Positions 38,048-45,215 of a DNA stretch of 45,215 bases are shown piece by piece. This DNA comes from Bdellovibrionales bacterium. GTDB lineage: Bacteria; Myxococcota; XYA12-FULL-58-9; SYDY01. Position numbers and translations under genes: made by a program. Within the stretch, counting starts at the first letter, position 1. Each line of letters begins with the position of its first letter. The notes beneath the pieces were generated by a model. That model saw only the letters and a list, made by a program, of their open reading frames with translations. It was not told the origin of the DNA and made no database searches. The DNA lies in assembly GCA_005801425.1 (NCBI GenBank), contig SYDY01000069.1, positions 1 through 45,215 of the forward strand, given 5' to 3'.

Positions 38048-39142
38048 TTATGCGTACCTTGTGATGATTGCACTGCCACGGTTGCGAACAGCATCGCTGA
38101 TGTGTGTGTTTTTAAGCCCAATACGGATCTCTTCAATGCCGGCATCTACTTCGCCCTGCATAATCCGACATTCACCATAGAGCACACGTGTTTCGCCGGC
38201 GTTTTCATCACGCCTGAGAGCGGCCCGAAAATACATGCATGCTTGGTTATAGTCATTGATACGTTGCGCGACGACGCCGGCAAGATGGTAATAGCGAGGA
38301 TTCAGAGCATCCATGAGCACCAGAAAGCTGAGAAGGTATAATGCGCTTTTGGTATTCCCTACCTCTGCCGATACAACGGCAGCTTTGTAGATCACATCCA
38401 ATTCTTCGATTGTAAACCCAGCAACTTCGCCAAGTGGGCGTTCGCCTGAAAACACGGCTTTGGTCGTTTTGTCGATGTATTGCTGAATGTCGGGATAGTC
38501 TTTTAAGGCTTCTGGCGTGAGAGGGGGCATGCGGGCAAGCATCTCACTTTTGAAATCAATGAGATCATGATCAGGTTCAACACCGATCGCTATTTTTTGT
38601 GCGTCGGTTGCTTCGTGAATATCACATGGAATAACCCGTTCAGGATCCCCTAGCGCTTCTAAAATCGAACGTGCACGTATTCTATAGATGGTGAGATCTT
38701 CGCGTCCCTCTGAAAGCTCAAGAACATGCTTGAGCATGTATAGGCCGATGTCCCGCTTGTCTGTGAGGCAAAGTGCTTCGCCGCATAAGAAGCGTGATAT
38801 TTTATCATGAGGATCGACGCGAAGTGCACCTTGGTACATGAGCGCAGCTTTGAGATAATCTTTCATGCCGTAAAATGTGGCGCCTAAGGCGCGCCATACC
38901 GTAGGGCGCTTGCTGTCGAGCTGCAAAAGAAACAACAAGATGGTCATTGCCTGCTTGTGATGGCCGGCACGCATGTAATTGATGGCGATTTGTTCCAACG
39001 CGTTCATATCGCCGTCGACAAGTCCAAGAAGCTCGGTGACCGTCGTCGCGCCGTCGTCCACCGCATCTTTGATTTCTTGCAAAGCTTCGTCTGAAAGACT
39101 GTCGATGAAGCTGTCCAAATTTACTGTTGCTTGGTTCATCAT
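38048..39142 (-). CDS. tandem SycD/LcrH-like TPR protein, putative type III class II chaperone
   Basis: Two related TPR modules lie in one 364-residue chain. The first, about residues 48-160, has IAINYMRAGHHKQAMTILLF, WRALGATFYGMKDYLKAALM and FLCGEALCLTDKRDIGLYML. The second, about 235-350, has IYKAAVVSAEVGNTKSALYL, YHLAGVVAQRINDYNQACMY and LYGECRIMQGEVDAGIEEI. The three-TPR order and spacing resemble SycD/LcrH/IpgC chaperones, which are about 160-170 residues long and carry a single module. Such chaperones keep the two translocators soluble until export. ATG 39142 overlaps the upstream stop by 4 bp. A tandem chaperone could hold two clients at once; this is inference. Confidence 0.75.
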   Translation of the reverse strand: MMNQATVNLDSFIDSLSDEALQEIKDAVDDGATTVTELLGLVDGDMNALEQIAINYMRAGHHKQAMTILLFLLQLDSKRPTVWRALGATFYGMKDYLKAALMYQGALRVDPHDKISRFLCGEALCLTDKRDIGLYMLKHVLELSEGREDLTIYRIRARSILEALGDPERVIPCDIHEATDAQKIAIGVEPDHDLIDFKSEMLARMPPLTPEALKDYPDIQQYIDKTTKAVFSGERPLGEVAGFTIEELDVIYKAAVVSAEVGNTKSALYLLSFLVLMDALNPRYYHLAGVVAQRINDYNQACMYFRAALRRDENAGETRVLYGECRIMQGEVDAGIEEIRIGLKNTHISDAVRNRGSAIITRYA

Positions 39143-40176
39143 AAAAAGTTTTTGATAACGCTGATGTCCATTTGGTGAATTGCTTTAATTAAGCTGCTTG
39201 CAATATCAAATGTTTGATTCCATTTTTGTTCGGCACTGCGAAACATCGTCATGCGTTCGTCACGGTGATTACGAACAGATTCCGAATCGGCTGCAAGATT
39301 TTTATATTCCGCATCGATGCCTGTTCGTGTGACGGTATCGCCACGGTGCGTAATCGGGATAGGTTTACCATCGGGACCGAGATTTTTGGTATCGTAGGTT
39401 GTGACATTAAATGATGTATCCAGCGACACCATTGAAGGGTCATCGGCGCCAATTTCTTTTTCGGAAAGTTGTTTGGATAAATTACCCACTTCTCGGGTCG
39501 ATTCATTAAGTGCTTCGGAAATTTGATTGAGTTTTCCAATCTCAGTAAGTTGCATGGCTTTTTCTTTAAAGCCTTCTTCCATGGCTGCGCGTAGAACGAG
39601 CAGAACAAATTCGAATACGTTGCTAAGTTCAGGAGACAGGCTGTTGATTTCTTCTCTGAGCTGCGCATAGGCAGGCGAGCCAGGCGGAATGCCGTACTCG
39701 GGGGGATTTTCGAACAGCTTGCGTGTGAATAATACCGCATGATCGAATTGTTGTTGAAGTAGCGGCGAATTCTGAATTTGTGCTTGCATCCGCGGTGTTG
39801 TTTGTGCGTCGTAAGGATATGCAACGCCAGCATTTGCGAAAATATTTTGCATGTCCTCATTGCTTACTTGGGGTTCGCTGGGCTTGGCTCTTACTGAAGT
39901 CCCACCGGTGGCGTAGAGGAAGGCTTCTTCTTGGGCTTTGGATACAAGCTTGTCGTTGGGAACTAAGGCAAGATCGCCTGCATCAAGAGATCCTTTGAGG
40001 GTGTAGCCTGTGGCTTGGGCGGCGGCGGCAAACTCTTGAAAGCCAGCACTTGTGGTCAGATTGAAGGTTACGTTTTGCCCATTGATTTGAGCCGTGGCCT
40101 CGCCTGTCGCGGCGTTGACTGAAAAATCACTTCTGGGAGTGATAGGCTGCATTGAATTACCGCTTAATTGGCCCAT
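39139..40176 (-). CDS. putative secreted filament/tip-like protein, first gene of the block
   Basis: The 345-residue protein has no signal peptide. About the first 85 residues look like a beta-rich domain (TGEATAQINGQNVTFNL). A helical part follows with a hydrophobic helix (about 185-200, LSNVFEFVLLVLRAAMEEG) and a coiled coil (to about 250). A Gly/Pro/Asp-rich loop leads to a final amphipathic helix ending in QMDISVIKNFL. A hydrophobic helix followed by coiled coil and a C-terminal helix recalls EspA/SseB-type filament or tip proteins (SctA), but the resemblance is only architectural. ATG 40176 has GTGAGG 5 bp upstream. It starts 78 bp from the divergent polyamine locus, so a promoter for the whole minus-strand block is expected there. 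Confidence 0.65.
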   Translation of the reverse strand: MGQLSGNSMQPITPRSDFSVNAATGEATAQINGQNVTFNLTTSAGFQEFAAAAQATGYTLKGSLDAGDLALVPNDKLVSKAQEEAFLYATGGTSVRAKPSEPQVSNEDMQNIFANAGVAYPYDAQTTPRMQAQIQNSPLLQQQFDHAVLFTRKLFENPPEYGIPPGSPAYAQLREEINSLSPELSNVFEFVLLVLRAAMEEGFKEKAMQLTEIGKLNQISEALNESTREVGNLSKQLSEKEIGADDPSMVSLDTSFNVTTYDTKNLGPDGKPIPITHRGDTVTRTGIDAEYKNLAADSESVRNHRDERMTMFRSAEQKWNQTFDIASSLIKAIHQMDISVIKNFL

Positions 40177-40254
40177 ACAACAACCTCACAGGGGTCTTGG
40201 ATTATTCTATCTCATTTACACGTCAAAATGCATGCTGGGTGAAATAAAAATAGG

Positions 40255-40836
40255 ATGCTGAAGATCTTAAAAAATGCGATGATAGTGAATCATCTTGAGC
40301 CCGATGTGGTTATAGGTAGGGAAATGAGCGCAGATGTGATTATCTCTGAGCTTGGAGCATCAGAGTTTGAAGAGGCCTTTGGGGTCGTATCTGAAGCATG
40401 TGTGTACGAGCAAATGTCACTTGCAAGGCCCATCGCTCGGGATAAGTTCCTTGAGAAATTTGTGGGTTCGAAGAAGAATTTCCGACTTTTTCGGGTGCTT
40501 GAACAATCAAGCAAAGCCCATCTTTGCTACGTTGGTATTGATTACAACGAGGGAACACCCTACCTGGTTTTTGCGTGGGAAAATGTATCTTTCGATGACA
40601 TTCGGGAGGATCTGGTCAGCCGATTGATGGAGCCCCTGCTTGATATTTATTTCGCAGATCCAGCACAACCATCGATCTTCTTTTTTGCCCCAGTTGAATA
40701 CCGTGATATTTTGGCCGATCCCTTGGAATTGATGGGGTTTGATCTGGTTGACGACTATCCTACCGTGGATCCGGCCGAAGAACTCGTATTTATTTTGCCC
40801 CGCGCGGCGTATGAATCGATTTATGGCCGCGCTTGA
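40255..40836 (+). CDS. unknown protein at the head of the polyamine locus, possibly GNAT-like
   Basis: I do not recognise this protein securely. The C-terminal half (FFFAPVEYRDILADPLELMGFDLVDDYP) has the beta-strand, helix, beta pattern found at the end of GNAT acetyltransferases, and LARPIARDKFLEKFV precedes it. No clear acetyl-CoA loop (Q/RxxGxG/A) is seen, so the acetyltransferase idea is weak. It contains no signal or membrane segment. The start is uncertain: ATG 40255 gives 193 residues, ATG 40324 gives 170 and has AGGTAGGG just upstream. The 3' end overlaps speD by a few codons, which places it in the same operon. A polyamine acetyltransferase would fit the setting but is speculation. 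Confidence 0.55.
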   Translation: MLKILKNAMIVNHLEPDVVIGREMSADVIISELGASEFEEAFGVVSEACVYEQMSLARPIARDKFLEKFVGSKKNFRLFRVLEQSSKAHLCYVGIDYNEGTPYLVFAWENVSFDDIREDLVSRLMEPLLDIYFADPAQPSIFFFAPVEYRDILADPLELMGFDLVDDYPTVDPAEELVFILPRAAYESIYGRA

Positions 40837-41191
40837 AGGCTGCCGGGTAGATCCCTCTATGGATATGGCTGTGATTGCGGCGACTTTGTACGGGTGTGAT
40901 GTCACACAGCTCGACGATCCGGCGTATATCGAACAAACCATCCAAGAGGCGGTGCGGGCAGGTGGGTTTACGTTGATCCACTGCTACGTTCATCAGTTTT
41001 CCCCCCAGGGGGTGACGGGCAGTGCCGTGCTTGCCGAATCACACATCGCTCTACATAGTTGGCCGGAATACGGTACACTGTTTGTAGATGTGGCAACGTG
41101 TTCAGGCATGGATAGGACGCGTGCAGCGTTTGATCTTATCTGCAAACGATTTGCCCCGTCTCGTATTGAAAACGTCAAAACCACCAAGTGA
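40823..41191 (+). CDS. speD: S-adenosylmethionine decarboxylase proenzyme, class 1b
   Basis: SpeD removes the carboxyl group of S-adenosylmethionine to give the aminopropyl donor for polyamines. It is a proenzyme that cleaves itself and turns a Ser into the pyruvoyl cofactor. Here the cleavage site is AESHIALHSWPE with Ser73; His78 and Cys93 (VATCSGMD) follow with the same spacing as Ser63, His68 and Cys83 of the Thermotoga enzyme. The length of about 122 residues fits the short class 1b form. The start is unclear: ATG 40823 is chosen, ATG 40811 and ATG 40859 are in frame, and none has a strong ribosome-binding site. The tail lacks some of the usual C-terminal residues. Confidence 0.9.
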   Translation: MAALEGCRVDPSMDMAVIAATLYGCDVTQLDDPAYIEQTIQEAVRAGGFTLIHCYVHQFSPQGVTGSAVLAESHIALHSWPEYGTLFVDVATCSGMDRTRAAFDLICKRFAPSRIENVKTTK

Positions 41192-41200
41192 GACCCCTCA

Positions 41201-42298
41201 ATGATTGAAGTGAATGCCGCGAAGTCTCTTCCGCATATGCACGGTTTCGCGCTCTGGGAGCAGGGCGTGATTCAAATTTTCGAAGGATCGGCTGTCGGCT
41301 GGTACAGTGGCTCGGCACTCGATGAAGAACGTATGGGCCCAGAATACGACGATGCACTGGCAAGTATCCGTGTGATTGATAATGCGTATGCGCCATGGTG
41401 TTTTGCTCAGAATGCGCGTGCCATTGAAGCGCGTGATTTTTTTATCAGAACGATGGCAGGGCGATATCGGTTTGCGTCATGTCAAGATCTGCCGATGCGA
41501 CTCCCATCAGGCACTGCGCAGGTGGCTCTTTTGCTTCTTGATGAAAAAAAACCTATTACGCTGCTTGATAAAGATGGGTCAGGACTGTTCGATTGGCTTC
41601 GCGAACAAAGTTGCGACGTACGGCGTTCTTGCTTGGATCATGATCCACCCCAAACAGGTGATGCGGCGTTGATCATGGCGGACGATCTTCTGATGGGAGA
41701 TGATCTCCGCATTGATGCTGTGGCGAAAGCGGTTGGTACGTCCGGTATCGTTTTTCTTGATGCACCTGCTGTGTTGTTCCCTCATATGCACGCGCATTTA
41801 AGGGATTTGGGTATTTCTGTTGCATGGACAGAGCGCAGTATCGGTTACGAAATGTTGCCGGGTGGTTGGATCATGGAGCGCCCTCGGGGTTTGATAGCCT
41901 TTGCTGGCGGAAGCGCACTCACGCAAGGTATTGCATCACGTTTGCCCGCATACGTATGGTGGATGATTGACGATCTGCATGATGATGAAATTCGTGATGG
42001 ATCTATCGTGCGCGTACTTAGTCTTATTCGTGCGCAAATGCCTGGATCAGGTGAACACGCGATTGTGCATGCCCATGAAGAACGATGGGTAGCCACCTGG
42101 ATCGATGCGCATGGGCATACGGTGAGCCTTGTTGTTGAAGAGCAAGAAAAACATGCTTTCGTGTCTATTGTACCTTATTCACCCAAACTTGAGCGTGCTG
42201 CACTGACGGCTGTTTTGCTTGTTTTGGGCGGTGAGCATACGCGGATTCGACCCACGGTTGTACCGCCACGCGATTTGCTGGAGCTGCATCATGCATAA
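41201..42298 (+). CDS. unknown protein between speD and the BpsA-like gene
   Basis: No family was recognised directly. The middle (about 110-235) reads like a Rossmann domain of the aminopropyltransferase sort without its key residues: PITLLDKDGSGLFDWLRE in the place of a GDDD loop, then GDAALIMADDLLMGDD and GTSGIVFLDAP. The last 60 residues contain WIDAHGHTVSLVV followed by FVSIVPYSPKLERAAL, which can be lined up with the SpeD segment AESHIALHSW...FVDVATCSGMDRTRAA, with Gly where the catalytic Ser should be. I infer a catalytically inactive relative, perhaps a regulatory subunit. ATG 41201 follows the speD stop by 9 bp, and its end overlaps the BpsA-like gene by 8 bp. The similarity is by eye only. 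Confidence 0.6.
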   Translation: MIEVNAAKSLPHMHGFALWEQGVIQIFEGSAVGWYSGSALDEERMGPEYDDALASIRVIDNAYAPWCFAQNARAIEARDFFIRTMAGRYRFASCQDLPMRLPSGTAQVALLLLDEKKPITLLDKDGSGLFDWLREQSCDVRRSCLDHDPPQTGDAALIMADDLLMGDDLRIDAVAKAVGTSGIVFLDAPAVLFPHMHAHLRDLGISVAWTERSIGYEMLPGGWIMERPRGLIAFAGGSALTQGIASRLPAYVWWMIDDLHDDEIRDGSIVRVLSLIRAQMPGSGEHAIVHAHEERWVATWIDAHGHTVSLVVEEQEKHAFVSIVPYSPKLERAALTAVLLVLGGEHTRIRPTVVPPRDLLELHHA

Positions 42299-43613
42299 AC
42301 AAATGACGTTGATTTCAGGTGCGGTGTTGTCACTCGGTTCTCGAGAAAATTTTGTTGTTCATCTTGTTTCTCGCGTACGGATTGCGATCCCATCGCATGT
42401 CGCGGATCAATTGTTTCTGATCCTTCAAGAAATAAAGACCGATTTGGATCCTGAGTGGGAAAAGAAGCTTAGAGAAGCAGGCGTTCTTGTTTCTTCTGAA
42501 GGTGTGCCGACTGAAGATCATTTTTTAGGTGCGCAATTGGCTGCTGTGAATGAAGCCTATTCGCCCTCATGGCCGAGTGCGCTATCTCCGGTTTTGTTGG
42601 AAAGCATTCAAGCAAAGCTCATCGCATGCCATGCGTCGCGCAAAGCTTTTTATGCGGGCGTGGGGCAGGCGGCTGTTCTACCTGAAACAGCTTTGCGCAG
42701 GGCGTTGATGATTGGCGATAGCCCACTGCGTGTTTTGTGTTTGGGAGATGATGACTTTGTGTCTATTGCTTTGGCATCGCTTGGGCATGAGGTCACGGCC
42801 ATTGATGTGGATCCGTATCTTTTAAATATATTGCGCACCATGCGCGACCGTTTTAATTTGTCGATTGAAATTATCCAATATGATTTTCGTGATCCTGTTC
42901 CTGACAAACTGCGCAATCAACCCTTTGATGTTTTGATGTGCGATCCGATGTCTAATCGTCCATGTTTTGATCTCTTTTTGGCGCGTGCATTTTCGATAGC
43001 AGGTGTTGGTGTGCGTGGTTTTGCTGCTGTGTACGGCCCTAGTGCAAAGGTCTTTCGTGATGTGATTGATGAAACACCGTTGCATGTAAATGCTTGGTAT
43101 CGCAATTTTAATCACTACACATTTATGGATGGTGCGCTTAACGCCTATCAAAGTGATTGGGTCGAATTTCGTTTCAATCCGATGTCACATTTTTCACTGG
43201 GTGTTGATGACGTGTACACGGGTGAAAATCTTTATGTTGAATCCTATGCCGGAAAACGCCGCATGGCGTTTTATTCTCTGAACCATTGTGCAGAGCCCCA
43301 TTGGACGCGACCGTTTTTCTTTGACGATGTGATTACTGCGATTGAAAAACATGCAGGAGAGCCTTTTGAAGAACGTCGCAGTGTCGGAGGTGATGATTGG
43401 AATGTCTATCATTGCACCACCGCTGAAGGTCACGTGACGTTTCATGCCGATCGTTTGCTTAATCGCATTGTTGTATTGCTGCAGCCTGCATCGCTAACCA
43501 TGATTGATGCGGTTGATTTTGTGTTGCGTGGTATTCACGGGACAGAACATATGCAGCAGTCAACCGAGATCTCGGGATTTGTGTGCGATGTTCGGACGGT
43601 GTGTGAAACATAG
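42291..43613 (+). CDS. BpsA-type branched-chain polyamine synthase with extra C-terminal domain
   Basis: Residues 140-255 match the Rossmann core of N4-bis(aminopropyl)spermidine synthase (the former DUF43). The core shows VLCLGDDDFVSIALASLG (GDDD 152-155), VTAIDVDPYLLNILR, IIQYDFRDPVPDKLR and FDVLMCDPM (217-220). BpsA transfers aminopropyl groups from decarboxylated S-adenosylmethionine to a secondary amine. The known active-site DPP(Y/F) is DPM here. The N-terminal 100 residues hold a winged-helix-like part. At 440 residues it is about 80-90 longer than archaeal BpsA. The extra C-terminus carries TTAEGHVTFHAD, similar to the SpeD cleavage strand AESHIALHSW with Ser changed to Gly. ATG 42291 overlaps the upstream stop by 8 bp and has GGAG upstream. 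Confidence 0.8.
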   Translation: MHKQMTLISGAVLSLGSRENFVVHLVSRVRIAIPSHVADQLFLILQEIKTDLDPEWEKKLREAGVLVSSEGVPTEDHFLGAQLAAVNEAYSPSWPSALSPVLLESIQAKLIACHASRKAFYAGVGQAAVLPETALRRALMIGDSPLRVLCLGDDDFVSIALASLGHEVTAIDVDPYLLNILRTMRDRFNLSIEIIQYDFRDPVPDKLRNQPFDVLMCDPMSNRPCFDLFLARAFSIAGVGVRGFAAVYGPSAKVFRDVIDETPLHVNAWYRNFNHYTFMDGALNAYQSDWVEFRFNPMSHFSLGVDDVYTGENLYVESYAGKRRMAFYSLNHCAEPHWTRPFFFDDVITAIEKHAGEPFEERRSVGGDDWNVYHCTTAEGHVTFHADRLLNRIVVLLQPASLTMIDAVDFVLRGIHGTEHMQQSTEISGFVCDVRTVCET

Positions 43614-43643
43614 GGGAGGGCGTAGCTTACCAAACCCGTTTGT

Positions 43644-45215
43644 TTAGCCCGGATTGGCTTTGAGATTCACTTTACGGGCGCGAATGCTATCTGGTGTGAT
43701 TTCGATCATCTCGTCATCACGGATCCATTCCATGAGCTGCTCAAGGCTCAACTCTTTATGGGGCGCTACGGCGGTGTTTTCGTCTTTGCCTGCCGCTCGC
43801 ACGTTGGAGAGCTTTTTCTCACGGCAAACATTGACGTACAAATCGTTGTCACGATTGTGTTCGCCGACAATCATACCTGTATAGACTTGGGTCGCTGTGG
43901 GTATGAAGAATATGCCACGGGGCTGAATATTGAAGAGTGCGTAGGGTGTTGTGGTTCCTAGGCGATCAGAAACGAGCGCACCGCTGGCACGACGAACAAT
44001 TTCGCCTTCAAAGGGAGCCCAAGTTTCAAAGCTTGAGCACATGATGGCGGTACCGCGTGTGCGCGTTAGCATGGGGCCACGCAATCCAAGCAAACCACGT
44101 GTTGGAATGCTAAACTCAATACGGACGCGATCACCTTCCATGCTTTGATTGCGCAAAACGCCACGTCTTGGTGCTACGAGCTGATTCACGGCACCCAGAT
44201 GTTCCATGGGAACGTCGATGACCAACGTTTCACGTGGTTCTTCCATGATGCCATTGCGCTGACGAACAACAACCTGCGGAGGTCGTACGCACATTTCGTA
44301 ACCTTCACGGCGCATAGATTCAATGAGAACGGCAAGCTGCAGTTCACCACGTCCAAGAACACGCAAAGACTCGGGGCTTCCGGTATCTTCAACTTTGATG
44401 CTGACGTTGGCATAGGCCTCGCGCATCAAACGTTCACGCAAATGGCGGCTGGTGACATATTTGCCGCTTTGCCCAGACAATGGACCATCGTTGACTTGAA
44501 AAATCATGGCGACGGTGGGCTCTTCGACAGCGATGATCTCGAGTGGGGCTGTTTCATCCGACTCGCACAAAGTATCGCCGATACTGACAGGTTCTATGCC
44601 TGAAAGCGCGATAATATCGCCACATCGGGCTTCTTCCTGGGGAAGGCGTTGGACCCCTTGGAATTTGAAAAGACCTGTAACGCGTTGTTTTTGGACAGGA
44701 TGGGTGCTGCCGTCTTCCGCCGCGGGTGCTTTTCTGAAAATATAGCTGTTGGGCTTAATTTTACCTGAGAGAACGCGTCCTACAGCCAATCGTCCAACAT
44801 AAGAATCGTGGGCTATTTGGTTGACTTGCATGACAAAAGGTTCGTCGGTGCGGTCAACAGGTGCTGGAACCGTTTTTCGAATCACTTCGACAAGCGGCTT
44901 CAGATCAGTGCCTGGCACATTGAGATCCAACGTGGCCGTACCGTTGCGTGCAACGGCGTATACGACGGGGAAATCAAGTTGGGCATCATCGGCACCAAGA
45001 TCGATAAAGAGACTGTAAATTTCATCGAGCACGGCTTCTGGGCGTGCATCTTGTCGGTCGATCTTGTTGATCACGACAACGACAGGCAAGCCAAGGTCGA
45101 ACGCTTTGCGCAACACAAAACGTGTTTGTGGCAGTGGCCCTTCTGCTGCATCGACAAGCAACAAGACGCCGTCGACCATTTTAAGAGCGCGTTCAACTTC
45201 ACCACCGAAGTCGGC
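43644..45215 (-). CDS. typA: TypA/BipA ribosome-associated GTPase, N-terminus outside the window
   Basis: The frame is open to the window edge, with [27 protein letters not shown] as the first part seen (G3 region onwards) and the G4 motif VVINKIDR. It lacks only the first G1/G2 part. EF-G-like domains follow: domain 2 ([22 protein letters not shown]), domain III ([24 protein letters not shown]), the domain V region [15 protein letters not shown] and [16 protein letters not shown], and the TypA-specific C-terminal domain with TIGRFAM-like [17 protein letters not shown] and the [15 protein letters not shown] end. TypA binds the ribosome and aids assembly and stress growth. It is convergent with the polyamine operon, 30 bp apart. 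Confidence 0.96.
   Translation of the reverse strand, partial: ADFGGEVERALKMVDGVLLLVDAAEGPLPQTRFVLRKAFDLGLPVVVVINKIDRQDARPEAVLDEIYSLFIDLGADDAQLDFPVVYAVARNGTATLDLNVPGTDLKPLVEVIRKTVPAPVDRTDEPFVMQVNQIAHDSYVGRLAVGRVLSGKIKPNSYIFRKAPAAEDGSTHPVQKQRVTGLFKFQGVQRLPQEEARCGDIIALSGIEPVSIGDTLCESDETAPLEIIAVEEPTVAMIFQVNDGPLSGQSGKYVTSRHLRERLMREAYANVSIKVEDTGSPESLRVLGRGELQLAVLIESMRREGYEMCVRPPQVVVRQRNGIMEEPRETLVIDVPMEHLGAVNQLVAPRRGVLRNQSMEGDRVRIEFSIPTRGLLGLRGPMLTRTRGTAIMCSSFETWAPFEGEIVRRASGALVSDRLGTTTPYALFNIQPRGIFFIPTATQVYTGMIVGEHNRDNDLYVNVCREKKLSNVRAAGKDENTAVAPHKELSLEQLMEWIRDDEMIEITPDSIRARKVNLKANPG

Noticed and set aside
31114-40176. Prophage or insertion-sequence origin of the secreted-protein block
   Set aside because: No integrase, transposase, terminal repeat or tRNA-derived attachment site was seen at either side.

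Overview
The window looks like a chromosomal stretch of a Gram-negative bacterium. TolQ/R/A/B genes, several predicted lipoproteins, a lon/clpX/clpP/tig cluster and a paired ArsA-type ATPase operon are all present. A Cys-rich lipoprotein, the style of the sigma factor and the paired ArsA ATPases suggest a deltaproteobacterial or Myxococcota-like lineage of moderate GC. That placement is an inference from gene style, not from a search. No rRNA, tRNA, CRISPR array, insertion sequence or phage gene was seen, and no gene-free gap exceeds 300 bases.

Layout. 1-506: the 3' end of recA. 628-6185: a tightly packed leucine/branched-chain operon, leuA-ilvE-leuC-leuD-leuB. 6221-8148: a cyclophilin lipoprotein and a DUF1015 protein, probably read on from the leu genes. 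8152-14155 (minus): the proteostasis cluster tig-clpP-clpX-lon. 14240-19563: a DUF1343/NamZ-like muramidase converging on a minus-strand run (M3 metallopeptidase lipoprotein, unknown secreted protein, sugar-kinase-like protein). 19623-24596: an anchored protein, a Cys-rich lipoprotein and tolQ-tolR-tolA-tolB, without pal, then a palindromic intergenic repeat. 24761-26805 (minus): two coupled ArsA/Get3-type ATPases. 26967-27677: an ECF-like sigma factor. 27684-31066 (minus): a ribose/galactose-type ABC importer whose permease and substrate-binding protein are fused into one chain.

31114-40176 (minus) is the most unusual block: eight close-packed genes with no Sec signals. They encode Ala/Ser/Gln-rich coiled-coil proteins, some with one hydrophobic stretch, and a protein carrying two SycD/LcrH-like TPR modules. 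I read this as a type III secretion translocator/effector operon with its chaperone. No apparatus gene (ATPase, export gate, secretin) lies in the window. A two-gene cassette (called A and B here) occurs twice, with an unrelated gene (C) between the copies whose strand pattern recalls ABBA-fold prenyltransferases.

40255-43613 is a polyamine locus: an unrecognised (GNAT-like?) protein, a class 1b S-adenosylmethionine decarboxylase (speD), an unknown protein, and a BpsA-type branched-polyamine synthase. The C-terminus of the BpsA-like protein, and less clearly that of the unknown protein, resembles the SpeD active-site strand but has Gly where the pyruvoyl-forming Ser should be. This suggests degenerate SpeD modules next to the active enzyme. 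The window closes (43644-45215, minus) with most of the ribosome-associated GTPase TypA/BipA.

Functionally the window joins housekeeping biosynthesis, proteolysis and envelope upkeep with two accessory blocks, the type III-like secreted-protein operon and the polyamine operon, which start divergently from a 78-bp gap around 40177-40254.
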